Below are positions 35,887 to 45,965 of a stretch of 64,000 nucleotides of DNA, in pieces. Made by a program: the position numbers and the translations under genes. The notes beneath the pieces are model-generated. The model ran no database searches. It worked only from the letters and a program-made list of their open reading frames with translations, and was not told the DNA's origin. This stretch comes from Streptomyces sp. NBC_00239. Its GTDB lineage: Bacteria > Actinomycetota > Actinomycetes > Streptomycetales > Streptomycetaceae. The stretch is from the NCBI RefSeq assembly GCF_036194065.1, contig NZ_CP108095.1, positions 5,890,001 through 5,954,000 of the forward strand, read 5' to 3'. Position 1 is the stretch's first letter; every line of letters begins with the position of its first letter.

Positions 35887-36519
35887 TCAGATGCCGAGTT
35901 TGGCGGTGGTGAGCTGGGCCACCGCCGACTTGTCGCCGTCCAGTTCGATCCGCGCCGCGTCCTGACGGCCAAAGCAGAACAGCACCAGCTCCCCCGGCTC
36001 GCCGGTCACCGTCACCACCGGCGTGCCCTTGCGGGCGACCGCCGTCTGCCCGTCGGGCCGCCGCAGCACCATGCCGACGGGGGAGCGGCGCCCGGTGATC
36101 CGGGCCAGCTTCTCCAGCCGCGACCACAGCGCGTCCGAGAACACCGGATCCAGCTCGCGCGGGGTCCAGTCCGGCTGGGCCCGGCGCACGTCCTCGGCGT
36201 GGACGTAGAACTCCACCGTGTTCGCCGCCTCGTCCACCTGCTTCAGCGCGTACACCGACCTCCTCGGCGGCCCGGTCCTGATCAGCTGGATCAGCTCCTC
36301 GTACGGCTTCGCCGCGTACTCGGCCATCGCCTTGTCGAGGCGGTCCTTCAACACCCCCAGCAGCAGCCCGCCCGCCGCGTCCGGCCGGCGTTCCCGTACG
36401 ACCACGTGTGCGGCCAGCTCGCGGGTGGTCCAGCCGTCGCACAGGGTCGGGGCGTCGGGTCCGGCCTGTTCCAACAGGTCGGCCAGGAGCAGTCGTTCAC
36501 GCTTCGCATGGGTAGACAT
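35887..36519 (-). CDS. DinB-like / maleylpyruvate isomerase-fold protein (TIGR03085 type)
   Basis: A 210-aa cytoplasmic protein with an N-terminal four-helix DinB-like domain ([21 protein letters not shown] and [16 protein letters not shown]). The two His-containing helices form the metal site of this superfamily, which includes mycothiol-dependent enzymes. The C-terminal 60 residues form a small beta domain. It matches what I remember as the TIGR03085 family of actinobacteria, function unknown. The ATG at 36519 is preferred because a TAGGGT hexamer ends 7 bases upstream; a GTG 9 bases earlier is possible. It is divergent from hisI. Confidence 0.75.
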   Translation of the reverse strand: MSTHAKRERLLLADLLEQAGPDAPTLCDGWTTRELAAHVVVRERRPDAAGGLLLGVLKDRLDKAMAEYAAKPYEELIQLIRTGPPRRSVYALKQVDEAANTVEFYVHAEDVRRAQPDWTPRELDPVFSDALWSRLEKLARITGRRSPVGMVLRRPDGQTAVARKGTPVVTVTGEPGELVLFCFGRQDAARIELDGDKSAVAQLTTAKLGI

Positions 36520-36526
36520 GGCCGTC

Positions 36527-36532
36527 ACCCTA
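36527..36532 (-). promoter_or_regulatory. -10 hexamer for a leaderless transcript at 36519
   Basis: On the minus strand TAGGGT (36532-36527) ends 7 bases before the ATG at 36519; no ribosome site is seen. Confidence 0.45.
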
Positions 36533-36600
36533 CGGCGGAAATCGCCCGGATGCCTGTTCCATCAGGCGGACAGCACGTCCGGCGGCCCCGCGCCGCGCGG

Positions 36601-36613
36601 CACAATGGCACCC
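36601..36613 (+). promoter_or_regulatory. -10 hexamer for a leaderless hisI transcript
   Basis: CACAAT (36601-36606) ends 7 bases before the hisI ATG, with no Shine-Dalgarno. This would be the promoter of the hisI-trpE unit. Confidence 0.5.
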
Positions 36614-36979
36614 ATGAGCACGCCCGACACCTCCAGCGGCCTCGACCCGGCGATCGCAGCCCGGCTCAAGCGGTCCGCGGACGGCCTGATTCCCGCCATC
36701 GCGCAGCAGTACGACACCGGTGAGGTGCTCATGCTCGGCTGGATGGACGACGAGGCCCTGCATCGCACCCTCACCACCGGACGCTGCACCTACTGGTCCC
36801 GCAGCCGCCGCGAGTACTGGGTGAAGGGCGATACTTCCGGCCATTTCCAGCACGTGAAATCAGTCGCGCTGGACTGCGACGCGGACACCCTCCTCGTCAA
36901 GGTGGACCAGGTGGGCGCCGCCTGCCACACCGGCGCCCGTACGTGCTTCGACGCCGACCAGCTCCCGCTCTCGAACTAG
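36614..36979 (+). CDS. hisI: Phosphoribosyl-AMP cyclohydrolase
   Basis: Zn- and Mg-dependent opening of the PR-AMP ring, the third step of histidine synthesis. The protein is 121 aa, the monofunctional size without the HisE pyrophosphohydrolase. Visible motifs are [30 protein letters not shown], and the metal-binding cysteines with surrounding acidic residues in [26 protein letters not shown]. It is separated from the main his operon by the DinB-like gene and linked to trpE, 14 bases downstream, so histidine and tryptophan genes share a transcript here. Confidence 0.95.
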   Translation: MSTPDTSSGLDPAIAARLKRSADGLIPAIAQQYDTGEVLMLGWMDDEALHRTLTTGRCTYWSRSRREYWVKGDTSGHFQHVKSVALDCDADTLLVKVDQVGAACHTGARTCFDADQLPLSN

Positions 36980-36993
36980 GCAGGTCCCAGACC

Positions 36994-38508
36994 ATGGATC
37001 TCGATACGTTCCGCAAGCTCGCGGTCGACCGCCGCGTCATCCCGGTCAGCCGCAGGCTGCTGGCCGACGGCGACACCCCCGTGGGCCTCTACCGGAAGCT
37101 CGCCGCCGAGCGCACCGGCACCTTCCTCCTGGAGTCCGCCGAGAACGGGCGGTCCTGGTCCCGGTACTCCTTCATCGGCGTGCGCAGCGACGCCACCCTC
37201 ACCGCGCACGACGGCCAGGCCCGCTGGATCGGCACCCCGCCCGTCGGCGTGCCCGTCGACGGCGACCCGCTGGAGGCCCTGCGCCGCACCATCGAGACCC
37301 TGCACACCCCCCGCGACCTGGACGCCTTCGTGGACGGGGTGCTGCCCCCCTTCACCGGCGGCATGGTCGGCTACCTCGGCTACGACATCGTCCGCCGCCT
37401 GGAGCGCATCGGCGACCACGGCACCGACGACCTGCAGCTCCCCGAGCTGACCATGCTCCTCACCTCCGACCTCGCGGTCCTCGACCACTGGGACGGCTCG
37501 GTCCTCCTGATCGCCAACGCGATCAACCACAACGACCTCGACTCCGGAGTGGACGAGGCCTACGCCGGCGCCGTGGCCCGCCTCGACGCCATGGAAGCGG
37601 ACCTCGCCCGCCCCGCCCCGTACGCCCCGGCCCCGCTGCCCGCCTCCGAGCTGCCCGGTTTCGAAGACGGCACGGTCAGCGCGCTGTGGGGCGGCGAGTC
37701 GTACCGCAAGGCCGTCGACGACATCAAGGAGCGCATCCGGGCGGGCGAGGCCTTCCAGGTCGTGCCCTCGCAACGGTTCGAGACGCCCTGCCACGCCTCC
37801 GCCCTCGACGTCTACCGGGTGCTGCGGGCCACCAACCCGTCCCCGTACATGTACCTCTTCCGCTTCGACGGCTTCGACGTGGTCGGCTCCAGCCCGGAGG
37901 CCCTCGTCAAGGTCGAGGGCGGGCAGGCCATGCTGCACCCCATCGCCGGCACCCGGCACCGCGGCGCCACCCCGCAGGAGGACCACGACCTCGCCGAGGA
38001 GCTGCTCGCCGACCCCAAGGAGCGCGCCGAGCACCTGATGCTCGTCGACCTGGGCCGCAACGACCTGGGACGGGTCTGCGAGCCCGGCTCCGTGGAGGTC
38101 GTCGACTTCATGTCGATCGAGCGCTACTCGCACGTCATGCACATCGTCTCGACCGTCACCGGCAAGGTCGCCGAGGGCCGCACCGCCTTCGACGTGCTGA
38201 CCGCCTGCTTCCCCGCCGGCACCCTGTCCGGCGCGCCCAAGCCGCGCGCCATGCAGATCATCGAGGAGCTGGAACCCTCCCGCCGCGGCCTGTACGGCGG
38301 CTGCGTCGGCTACCTCGACTTCGCCGGGGACTCCGACACCGCCATCGCCATCCGCACCGCCCTGCTGCGCGACGGCACCGCCTACGTACAGGCCGGAGCG
38401 GGCGTCGTCGCCGACTCCGACCCGGTCGCCGAGGACAACGAGTGCCGGAACAAGGCGGCCGCCGTGCTGCGCGCGGTGGGCGCCGCGAACCGCCTCCACC
38501 AGCGCTGA
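36994..38508 (+). CDS. trpE: Anthranilate synthase component I
   Basis: Converts chorismate to anthranilate, the first committed step of tryptophan synthesis, using ammonia from a TrpG partner that is not encoded in this window. The protein is 504 aa. The feedback site reads FLLESAENG with the LLES signature (about residues 46-49), so tryptophan inhibition is expected. The chorismate-binding C-terminal domain shows [23 protein letters not shown] and [13 protein letters not shown]. No leader peptide or attenuator fits in the 14 bases after hisI. Confidence 0.97.
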   Translation: MDLDTFRKLAVDRRVIPVSRRLLADGDTPVGLYRKLAAERTGTFLLESAENGRSWSRYSFIGVRSDATLTAHDGQARWIGTPPVGVPVDGDPLEALRRTIETLHTPRDLDAFVDGVLPPFTGGMVGYLGYDIVRRLERIGDHGTDDLQLPELTMLLTSDLAVLDHWDGSVLLIANAINHNDLDSGVDEAYAGAVARLDAMEADLARPAPYAPAPLPASELPGFEDGTVSALWGGESYRKAVDDIKERIRAGEAFQVVPSQRFETPCHASALDVYRVLRATNPSPYMYLFRFDGFDVVGSSPEALVKVEGGQAMLHPIAGTRHRGATPQEDHDLAEELLADPKERAEHLMLVDLGRNDLGRVCEPGSVEVVDFMSIERYSHVMHIVSTVTGKVAEGRTAFDVLTACFPAGTLSGAPKPRAMQIIEELEPSRRGLYGGCVGYLDFAGDSDTAIAIRTALLRDGTAYVQAGAGVVADSDPVAEDNECRNKAAAVLRAVGAANRLHQR

Positions 38509-38555
38509 CCCGGGCGTTCGGCGGACCTGGACCCGGGGCCGCCGGACCCGTAGGG

Positions 38556-38568
38556 GATAGTGGTGTAC
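38556..38568 (+). promoter_or_regulatory. -10 hexamer for a leaderless transcript at 38569
   Basis: GATAGT (38556-38561) ends 7 bases before the GTG at 38569. Confidence 0.45.
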
Positions 38569-39231
38569 GTGAGTGCCGTACCCCAGCCCCGATCCGATGC
38601 CGAGAGCGCGGCGGCAGCAAGCGGTGACCCCGCTGCCGCCGCCGCCCGCGGCAGCCGCCGCAGCGTCGCCGCCGCCCTGCTGACCGGCGCCCTCGGCGCC
38701 ACCGTCGTCCTGCTCGCCTCCGGGCGGACCTGGGCCCGCGGCACCGCGGACGTCGGCGGCGGAACGCTCCGGCTGGCCACGGACGGCACCAACGTCACAC
38801 AGGTGCCCGCGGCCCTCGCCATCGTCGGCCTGGCCGCCCTCGTCGCCGTCTTCGCGGTACGGGGCCCCGGCCGCGTCCTGGTCTCCGCCCTGCTCGCGCT
38901 GAGCGGCGCGGGCGCCGTCGCGGCCGCCGTGTTCGGCGCCGCCGACCGCGCCGCCCTCGACGCCGAGGCCGCCCGCACCACCGCGGACACCGCGGCCGCC
39001 GCGGCCGGGCTCACCCACACCGCCTGGCCGTACGTCACGGCCGTCGGCGGCGTGCTGATCCTGCTGGCGGGCCTGCTCGCCCTGCGGTTCGGCAAGGGCT
39101 GGCCCGCCATGGGCGGCCGGTACGAGCGGGACGGCGCCCCGCGCACCCGCACGGCGCCCGTCCGGGTGGACCCGGACCGGCCCGAGGACCTGTGGAAGGC
39201 CCTCGACCGCGGTGAGGACCCCACCGGCTGA
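38569..39231 (+). CDS. Tryptophan-operon-associated membrane protein (TIGR02234 type)
   Basis: A 220-aa protein with four hydrophobic segments (about residues 28-48, 75-95, 102-122 and 145-168) and a cytoplasmic Arg/Asp-rich C-terminus. Position directly after trpE and composition match the actinobacterial Trp-region conserved membrane protein family. Function is unknown; a link to tryptophan synthesis rests only on gene neighbourhood. The start is set by the -10 spacing; two in-frame GTG codons lie 6 and 9 bases further upstream. Confidence 0.82.
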   Translation: MSAVPQPRSDAESAAAASGDPAAAAARGSRRSVAAALLTGALGATVVLLASGRTWARGTADVGGGTLRLATDGTNVTQVPAALAIVGLAALVAVFAVRGPGRVLVSALLALSGAGAVAAAVFGAADRAALDAEAARTTADTAAAAAGLTHTAWPYVTAVGGVLILLAGLLALRFGKGWPAMGGRYERDGAPRTRTAPVRVDPDRPEDLWKALDRGEDPTG

Positions 39232-39305
39232 CCGCCGGACCCCACCGACCCTCCCCCCTTCCCGCCCGCCCCCACCCCCGGCAAAGACCAGGGGCACGGG
39301 TGCGG

Positions 39306-39311
39306 GACAAT
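39306..39311 (+). promoter_or_regulatory. Possible -10 element before the HGxxPAAW gene
   Basis: GACAAT would start transcription near 39318, giving a leader of about 45 bases that carries the GAGGAGC ribosome site. No good -35 is seen. Confidence 0.35.
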
Positions 39312-39363
39312 GAGATCCGAGCGTGCGACACACCACGTTCGACAGAGCAACGAGGAGCAACTC

Positions 39364-39594
39364 ATGGCGGGCAGCAGCCACGGACACACCCCGGCCGCCT
39401 GGACCGGTGTCACCATCGCCTTCATCGGTTTCTGCATTTCGGGCGCCTTCATGGTCATGGCCAACCCGCTCGGCTTCTGGGCCGGCCTGATCGTCGTCGC
39501 GCTCGGCGGTGTCGTCGGCCTCGCGATGAGGGCCGCGGGCATGGGCGCCAAGAAGCCGGTCCGCTCCCTCACGGAGGCGGGCGCGAAGGCGTAA
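39364..39594 (+). CDS. HGxxPAAW-family small membrane protein
   Basis: A 76-aa protein that starts MAGSSHGHTPAAW, containing the HGxxPAAW motif that names this actinobacterial family. It has two membrane segments (VTIAFIGFCISGAFMVM and FWAGLIVVALGGVVGLAM) and a short basic cytoplasmic tail. GAGGAGC lies 6 bases before the ATG. It is a recurrent neighbour of tryptophan genes in Streptomyces; function is unknown. Confidence 0.85.
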   Translation: MAGSSHGHTPAAWTGVTIAFIGFCISGAFMVMANPLGFWAGLIVVALGGVVGLAMRAAGMGAKKPVRSLTEAGAKA

Positions 39595-39620
39595 CGCCCC
39601 CGTCCGGGCAGTTCTCGGAG

Positions 39621-39647
39621 AGGCGCAGCCCCCAGGGCTGCGCCTTT
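39621..39647 (+). terminator. Terminator after the HGxxPAAW gene
   Basis: AGGCGCAGCC and GGCTGCGCCT form a perfect 10-base stem with a short loop and are followed by TT, 27 bases after the stop. Confidence 0.75.
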
Positions 39648-39660
39648 CCGCGCAACCGGC

Positions 39661-39672
39661 GAGAATCACCGG
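39661..39672 (+). promoter_or_regulatory. -10 hexamer for a leaderless transcript at 39673
   Basis: GAGAAT (39661-39666), identical to the hexamer before hisD, is followed by 6 bases and the GTG at 39673. Confidence 0.5.
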
Positions 39673-40179
39673 GTGGACGCCACTCCTACGCCGCCCGGGC
39701 CCGCCGCCGGGGCCGCACCCGCCCCCCAGGGCCCGCCGGCCCCCGCCGCGCCGGCCCCGCCCGCCGGGGCGCCCCGCAGCGCCCGGGTACGCCGTCTGGG
39801 CGCGCCCCTGCTCTCCCTCGCGGCCGTCGCCGCCGCCTTCGCGTACGTCGCCACCGTCGACCCCAACGAACCCGGCCACTACCCGGTCTGCCCACTGCTG
39901 CGGCTCACCGGGATCCTGTGCCCCGGCTGCGGCGGACTGCGCAGCGCCCACGCGTTCGCCCACGGCGATCTTCCCGCCGCGCTCGGGGCGAACGCGCTGG
40001 GCGTCGCGGCCTATTTCCTCTTCGCGGGCTTCACCGCGCTGTGGCTGGTTCGCGCCTGGCAGGGAGGGTCCAAGCCCGTGCCGGCCTTGAAACCGGCGTA
40101 CTGGTGGGCCGTGGGGGCCCTCGTCGGGGTCTTCACGGTTGTCCGAAACCTGCCCTTCGGCAGCGCCCTGGCCCCCTGA
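39673..40179 (+). CDS. DUF2752 membrane protein
   Basis: A 168-aa protein with a Pro/Ala-rich N-tail of about 40 residues and three hydrophobic segments (about residues 45-62, 100-125 and 138-155). Between the first two lies [20 protein letters not shown], whose CPGCGGLR motif is the hallmark of DUF2752. The cysteine pair suggests metal or disulfide chemistry at the membrane surface. Function is unknown. It lies directly before trpC. Confidence 0.85.
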   Translation: MDATPTPPGPAAGAAPAPQGPPAPAAPAPPAGAPRSARVRRLGAPLLSLAAVAAAFAYVATVDPNEPGHYPVCPLLRLTGILCPGCGGLRSAHAFAHGDLPAALGANALGVAAYFLFAGFTALWLVRAWQGGSKPVPALKPAYWWAVGALVGVFTVVRNLPFGSALAP

Positions 40180-40357
40180 GCGCCCGGCGCCCGGCACCAG
40201 AAGCCCGTATTCCGAATGTCCAGGTGCTGGGACGCCGTCAACCACATGCGGAGGGCAAGCCCTCCTGCGGATACCATTTGAATTGCCGACCTTGCTGTTG
40301 CCCGTCAACCGCGAAGCCGGCCGACCATCGTCACCGACCCGGAAGGGGGCCGCTCGC

Positions 40358-41167
40358 GTGAGTGTGCTCGACGAGATCATCGAAGGGGTCCGCGCCGACC
40401 TCGCAGAGCGGCAGGCGCGGGTCAGCCTCGACGAGCTCAAGGAGCGCGCCGCCAAGGCGCCCCAGGCGAAGGACGGCGTCGCGGCCCTGCGCGGCGACGG
40501 CGTCAAGGTGATCTGCGAAGTCAAGCGCTCCAGCCCCTCCAAGGGCGCGCTGGCCGCGATCGCCGACCCGGCCGGACTCGCCGCCGACTACGAGGCGGGC
40601 GGTGCGGCCGTCATCTCGGTCCTCACCGAACAGCGTCGTTTCGGCGGTTCCCTGGCCGACCTGGAAGCCGTGCGCGCCCGGGTCGACATCCCGATCCTCC
40701 GCAAGGACTTCATCGTCACGGCGTACCAGCTGTGGGAGGCCCGCGCCTACGGCGCCGACCTCGCGCTGCTGATCGTCGCGGCCCTGGAGCAGGAAGCCCT
40801 CGTCTCCCTCATCGAGCGGGCCGAGTCCATCGGACTCACCCCGCTGGTCGAGGTGCACGACGAGGAAGAGGTGGAACGGGCCGTCGCCGCGGGCGCCAAG
40901 ATCATCGGCGTCAATGCGCGCAACCTGAAGGACCTCAAGGTCGACCGCTCGACCTTCGGGCGGGTCGCCCCCGAGATCCCCGCGGGGATCGTCAAGATCG
41001 CCGAGTCCGGCATCCGCGGACCGCACGATCTGATCGCCTACGCCAACGAGGGCGCGGACGCCGTGCTCGTGGGCGAGTCCCTGGTCACCGGACGCGACCC
41101 GAAGGCGGCCGTCGCCGACCTCGTCGCCGCCGGCGCCCACCCGGCACTGCGGCACGGCCGGAGCTGA
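40358..41167 (+). CDS. trpC: Indole-3-glycerol phosphate synthase
   Basis: TIM-barrel enzyme that decarboxylates and cyclises CdRP, the product of PriA acting as TrpF, to indole-3-glycerol phosphate. The protein is 269 aa. Catalytic residues are visible in [31 protein letters not shown], INxRN-type [12 protein letters not shown] and IAESGI. The GTG at 40358 follows GGAAGGGG. The 178-base upstream region contains a small hairpin (40250-40265) and TACCAT (40272-40277) as a possible -10, but no Trp-codon leader peptide. It heads the trpC-trpM-trpB-trpA group. Confidence 0.96.
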   Translation: MSVLDEIIEGVRADLAERQARVSLDELKERAAKAPQAKDGVAALRGDGVKVICEVKRSSPSKGALAAIADPAGLAADYEAGGAAVISVLTEQRRFGGSLADLEAVRARVDIPILRKDFIVTAYQLWEARAYGADLALLIVAALEQEALVSLIERAESIGLTPLVEVHDEEEVERAVAAGAKIIGVNARNLKDLKVDRSTFGRVAPEIPAGIVKIAESGIRGPHDLIAYANEGADAVLVGESLVTGRDPKAAVADLVAAGAHPALRHGRS

Positions 41168-41174
41168 CCCTGCC

Positions 41175-41396
41175 ATGACCGTCCGCCCCCGCCCCGGCGC
41201 CCACACCCGGCCGAGCCTGCGCTCCGCCTCGGTGTCCGCCGTCGCGACACACCACGCGCCCCTGGCGCGCGGCTGCCGCCCGCGCGGCTGCCGCGCCCCG
41301 GCGCGCCGGGTGCACGGGCGGCGGGTCCGGTACGTGATCGGCTCGGAGCCCGGCCAGGTCGACGGCATGCGATGGCGCGCCGGCGCTGCGCTGTAG
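41175..41396 (+). CDS. trpM: TrpM, small tryptophan-biosynthesis modulator
   Basis: A 73-aa strongly basic protein whose core (ARGCRPRGCRAPARRVHGRR then VRYVIGSEPGQVDGMRW) matches the TrpM (formerly TrpX) protein that lies between trpC and trpB in Streptomyces. In S. coelicolor TrpM is reported to modulate tryptophan biosynthesis and differentiation (from memory). The two cysteines in GCRPRGC may bind metal or nucleic acid. GGAG precedes the ATG, 7 bases after the trpC stop. The N-terminal 30 residues are poorly conserved in my recollection, so the exact start is less sure. Confidence 0.8.
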   Translation: MTVRPRPGAHTRPSLRSASVSAVATHHAPLARGCRPRGCRAPARRVHGRRVRYVIGSEPGQVDGMRWRAGAAL

Positions 41397-41653
41397 CGAG
41401 GAACAGGGCCGGACGCCCCGAGCGCCCCGCCCGCGTGCACTGACACCCGTACCCGGACCGGCCAGCGCCGGCCCGCACGGGTGCTCGCCACCCCCGGACC
41501 GGCCCCGCGCCGCCCGGACGGGTGCGTACGCCCGCACGGCAAGGGGGCCGGTCTCCCGTGCCCCTTGTTCCTCCCGCGGCCCGTGGCGGCCCCGCCGCGC
41601 GGGTATCCGGCGCATACGGTGACTCCAGCCGATCGCTCCCGAGAGGTACCGCA

Positions 41654-42891
<1,238 letters not shown>

Positions 42892-42895
<4 letters not shown>

Positions 42896-43719
42896 GCCAG
42901 GGGAACATCCAACTGCTGAGCGACACCCTCGCGAAGGCGAAGTCCGAGGACCGCGCCGCCCTCGTCGCCTACCTGCCGGCGGGCTTCCCGACCGTCGACG
43001 GCGGCATCGAGGCCGTCAAGGCGGTCGTGGCGGGCGGCGCGGACATCGTCGAGGTCGGCCTGCCGCACTCCGACCCGGTCCTCGACGGCCCGGTCATCCA
43101 GACCGCCGACGACATCGCCCTGCGCGGCGGAGTCAAGATCGCCGACGTGATGCGCACGGTCCGCGAGGCCCACGCCGCCACCGGCGCGCCGGTGCTGATC
43201 ATGACCTACTGGAACCCGATCGACCGCTACGGCGTGGAGCGCTTCACCGCCGAGCTGGCGGCCGCGGGCGGGGCCGGGTGCATCCTGCCCGACCTGCCGG
43301 TCCAGGAGTCCGCGCTGTGGCGCGAGCACGCCGAGAAGCACGGTCTCGCGACCGTCTTCGTGGTGGCGCCGAGCAGCAAGGACGAGCGGCTCGCCACCAT
43401 CACGGAGGCCGGCAGCGGCTTCGTGTACGCGGCCTCGCTGATGGGCGTCACCGGCACCCGCGCCTCGGTCGGCGCGCAGGCCCAGGACCTGGTCCGGCGC
43501 ACCCGCGCCACCCCCGCCGCCCACCGTGGCCTGCCGGTCTGCGTGGGCCTGGGCGTCTCCAACGCCGAGCAGGCGAAGGAGGTCGCGGGCTTCGCGGACG
43601 GTGTGATCGTCGGCTCGGCCTTCGTGCAGCGCCTGCTGGACGCGCCGGACCTCGCGACGGGCCTGGAGTCCGTACGGGAACTGGCCGCCGAGCTCGCCGA
43701 GGGCGTACGGCGGAGCTGA
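42892..43719 (+). CDS. trpA: Tryptophan synthase alpha subunit
   Basis: Cleaves indole-3-glycerol phosphate to indole, which is channelled to TrpB. The protein is 275 aa. The catalytic Glu lies in [17 protein letters not shown] and the catalytic Asp in [10 protein letters not shown]. The phosphate-binding loop is near GVSNAEQ and GVIVGSAFV. It starts at a GTG overlapping trpB, giving the usual 1:1 translational coupling. The operon ends at the hairpin at 43771. Confidence 0.97.
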
Positions 43720-43770
43720 GCGCACGGTGACGGAACGCCGGGTTCTGTAGCCCGATCGGGTGGAACCGGG

Positions 43771-43800
43771 ACCGGGGAGGCACGCGAGTGCCTCCCCGGT
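43771..43800 (+). terminator. Terminator of the trp operon
   Basis: ACCGGGGAGGCAC and GTGCCTCCCCGGT form a perfect 13-base stem with a GCGA loop, followed by TCGTTT. It sits only 13 bases before the next gene start, so that gene probably needs its own promoter or read-through. Confidence 0.85.
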
Positions 43801-43813
43801 TCGTTTGCGGGAC

Positions 43814-44596
43814 GTGAGTGAGAAGAACCCTGAAGCGAAGCGGTCGGCCCGGGAGCGGCTCCATGTGGAGCGCGAGCGGCAGAAGGCCAAGGACAAGCGC
43901 CGGCGGACCCTCGTGGTCGCCGGAGCGGTGGTCGGAGTGCTCGGCCTCGCCGCCGTCGTCGGCCTGATCGCGGCGAATGCGGGGAAGGACGGCGGCAAGT
44001 CGACGGCCGGACCGGTCGTCGCCCCCTCCGGCGCGACCGGCAAGGACGCCCTGGCCATCCAGACCGGCAAGGACGCGGCGAAGTCCACCCTGACGGTGTG
44101 GGAGGACTTCCGCTGCCCGGCGTGCAAGTCCTTCGAGGACGGCTACCGCGCCACCATCCACGAGCTGGAGGCCAAGGGGCAGCTCAAGGTCGAATACCAC
44201 CTGGTGACCCTGATCGACGGGAACATGGGCGGCAGCGGCTCACTGAAGGCGGCGAACGCGGCGGCCTGCGCGCAGGACGCCGGCAAGTTCTCCGCCTACC
44301 ACGACGTGCTGTTCGTGAACCAGCCGGCCGAGACCGACGACGCGTTCGCCAAGAACTCCAAGCTGATCGAGCTGGCAGGCAAGGTGCCCGGGCTCGACAC
44401 CCCGACCTTCACCAAGTGCCTGGAGGACGGCACCCACAACGCGTGGGTGAACAAGTCGTACGAGGCCTTCCGGGCCGGACAGTTCCGCGGCACGCCGACC
44501 GTGCAGCTCGACGGCAAGGACATCTTCGCCGACCAGGCGAACCCGCTGACCCCGGCGAAGCTCAAGGCGAAGGTGGAGGCCGCCGCCAAGGGCTGA
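43814..44596 (+). CDS. Membrane-anchored DsbA-like thioredoxin-fold protein (second copy)
   Basis: A 260-aa protein with the same plan as the gene at 14839: a charged cytoplasmic N-tail, a single membrane anchor (LVVAGAVVGVLGLAAVVGLIA) and an outward DsbA-fold domain. The active site is CPAC in WEDFRCPACKSFED and the cis-Pro loop is FRGTPTVQL. Two further cysteines (NAAACAQD and FTKCLED) could form a second disulfide. Likely role: oxidative folding or thiol exchange of exported proteins. The GTG start has only a weak ribosome site (GCGGGAC). Gene order trpA-dsbA-lgt is as I recall from other Streptomyces. Confidence 0.9.
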   Translation: MSEKNPEAKRSARERLHVERERQKAKDKRRRTLVVAGAVVGVLGLAAVVGLIAANAGKDGGKSTAGPVVAPSGATGKDALAIQTGKDAAKSTLTVWEDFRCPACKSFEDGYRATIHELEAKGQLKVEYHLVTLIDGNMGGSGSLKAANAAACAQDAGKFSAYHDVLFVNQPAETDDAFAKNSKLIELAGKVPGLDTPTFTKCLEDGTHNAWVNKSYEAFRAGQFRGTPTVQLDGKDIFADQANPLTPAKLKAKVEAAAKG

Positions 44597-44638
44597 GCGG
44601 GTGCGGCGCCCGACCGCGCCGTGTGTGGATTTGGTTTC

Positions 44639-44679
44639 ACCTTGCCGGGCGGGTTGCCTTCGGTACCGCCCGGCAAGGT
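44639..44679. promoter_or_regulatory. 14-base inverted repeat before lgt
   Basis: ACCTTGCCGGGCGG (44639-44652) and its exact complement (44666-44679) flank a 13-base loop. The right arm ends inside a TAGCGT -10-like hexamer (44679-44684), 10 bases before the lgt start. It could be a terminator for the upstream gene, an operator for lgt, or both. Confidence 0.6.
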
Positions 44680-44694
44680 AGCGTCGGTCCTGCC

Positions 44695-45918
44695 ATGGAA
44701 CTTGCTTACATTCCCAGCCCGTCGACCGGTGTGATCCATCTCGGACCGGTCCCGCTGCGCGGCTACGCGTTCTGCATCATCATCGGCGTCTTCGTCGCCG
44801 TCTGGCTCGGCAACAAGCGCTGGATCGCGCGCGGCGGCAAGCCGGGCACGGTCGCCGACATCGCCGTGTGGGCCGTGCCCTTCGGCCTGGTCGGCGGACG
44901 CCTGTACCACGTGATCACCGACTACCAGCTGTACTTCAGCGAGGGTGAGAACTGGGTCGACGCCTTCAAGATCTGGGAGGGCGGCCTCGGGATCTGGGGC
45001 GCGATCGCGTTCGGCGCGGTCGGCGCCTGGATCGGCTGCCGCCGCCGGGGCATCCCGCTGCCGGCCTGGGCGGACGCCCTGGCGCCCGGCATCGCGCTGG
45101 CGCAGGCGGTCGGCCGCTGGGGCAACTGGTTCAACCAGGAGCTGTACGGCCGGGCCACCGACCTGCCCTGGGCCCTGAAGATCGACGAGGGCCCGAACCG
45201 GGTCGCGGGCACCTACCACCCGACGTTCCTGTACGAGTCGCTGTGGTGCGTGGGCGTCGCGCTGCTGGTCATCTGGGCCGACCGCCGCTTCAAGCTGGGC
45301 CACGGGCGGGCGTTCGCGCTGTACGTCGCGGGGTACTGCGCGGGGCGCGGCTGGATCGAGTACATGCGCGTCGACGAGGCGCACCACGTGCTGGGCCTGC
45401 GCCTGAACGTGTGGACCGCCATCGTGGTCTTCGTCCTCGCGGTCACCTACTTCATCCTCTCCGCCCGCCTGCGACCGGGGCGCGAGCTGGTCGTCGAACC
45501 GGAGCCGGGGCCGGGCACGGGCCCGGCGAAGACCGATGACGAGGCGGGAGAGGCCGACTCTGCGGAGGCCGACTCCGCGGAGGTGGCCTCCGCCGAGGCC
45601 GACCCCGCGGAGGGCGACCCCGCCAAGGGTGACTCCGTCAAGGGTGACTCTGCGAAGGGTGACTCCCTCAAGGGGGACCCTGCGAAGGGTGACTCTGCCA
45701 AGGGCGACTCCGCGAAGGCTGACCTCGACAAGGCTGACTCCGCGGAGGGCCACTCCGTGAAGGGTGACTCTGCCGAGGCCGACTCCGTGAAGGCTGACTT
45801 CGCCAAGGGCGATTCCGCCAAGGCCGACCCCGCGGATGGCGATGGCGGGGCCGACGCGGGTGGCGATGCCGAGGGTGTTGTGGTCGGGGAGCCGGCTGCC
45901 GAGGCCAAGAAGCTCTGA
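44695..45918 (+). CDS. lgt: Prolipoprotein diacylglyceryl transferase with a repetitive tail
   Basis: Transfers diacylglycerol from phosphatidylglycerol to the lipobox cysteine of prolipoproteins, the step before LspA. The protein is 407 aa. Residues 1 to about 265 are the normal seven-segment enzyme, with the Lgt signature GRWGNWFNQELYGR (about residues 141-154). The remaining 140 residues are a hydrophilic C-terminal extension that the enzyme core does not need. Residues 286-380 are 19 tandem pentapeptides of the form (E/K)(A/G)D(S/P)x, encoded by imperfect 15-base repeats (45550-45834). Early units start with Glu, middle ones mainly with Lys. The tail should be cytoplasmic and disordered. 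ATG start at 44695; a strong hairpin follows the stop. Confidence 0.95.
   Translation: MELAYIPSPSTGVIHLGPVPLRGYAFCIIIGVFVAVWLGNKRWIARGGKPGTVADIAVWAVPFGLVGGRLYHVITDYQLYFSEGENWVDAFKIWEGGLGIWGAIAFGAVGAWIGCRRRGIPLPAWADALAPGIALAQAVGRWGNWFNQELYGRATDLPWALKIDEGPNRVAGTYHPTFLYESLWCVGVALLVIWADRRFKLGHGRAFALYVAGYCAGRGWIEYMRVDEAHHVLGLRLNVWTAIVVFVLAVTYFILSARLRPGRELVVEPEPGPGTGPAKTDDEAGEADSAEADSAEVASAEADPAEGDPAKGDSVKGDSAKGDSLKGDPAKGDSAKGDSAKADLDKADSAEGHSVKGDSAEADSVKADFAKGDSAKADPADGDGGADAGGDAEGVVVGEPAAEAKKL
45550..45834 (+). repeat. 15-base coding minisatellite in the lgt tail
   Basis: Nineteen in-frame 15-base units, for example AAGGGTGACTCTGCG, encode KGDSA-like pentapeptides. Neighbouring units are more alike than distant ones, as expected from slippage or unequal exchange. 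Confidence 0.9.
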
Positions 45919-45930
45919 GTCGAGCGCCGA

Positions 45931-45965
45931 AGAGGCCGGTCACCCCCAGGGGGTGACCGGCCTCT
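45931..45965 (+). terminator. Terminator of lgt
   Basis: A perfect 15-base stem (AGAGGCCGGTCACCC with its complement) and a 5-base loop begin 13 bases after the lgt stop. Confidence 0.85.

Noticed and set aside
36980..36993. Leader peptide before trpE
   Set aside because: Only 14 bases separate hisI and trpE, too short for a leader peptide and attenuator.
40180..40357. Tryptophan attenuator before trpC
   Set aside because: A small hairpin (40250-40265) exists, but the only short reading frame there (from ATG at 40246) contains no Trp codons and no alternative terminator/antiterminator pair is visible.
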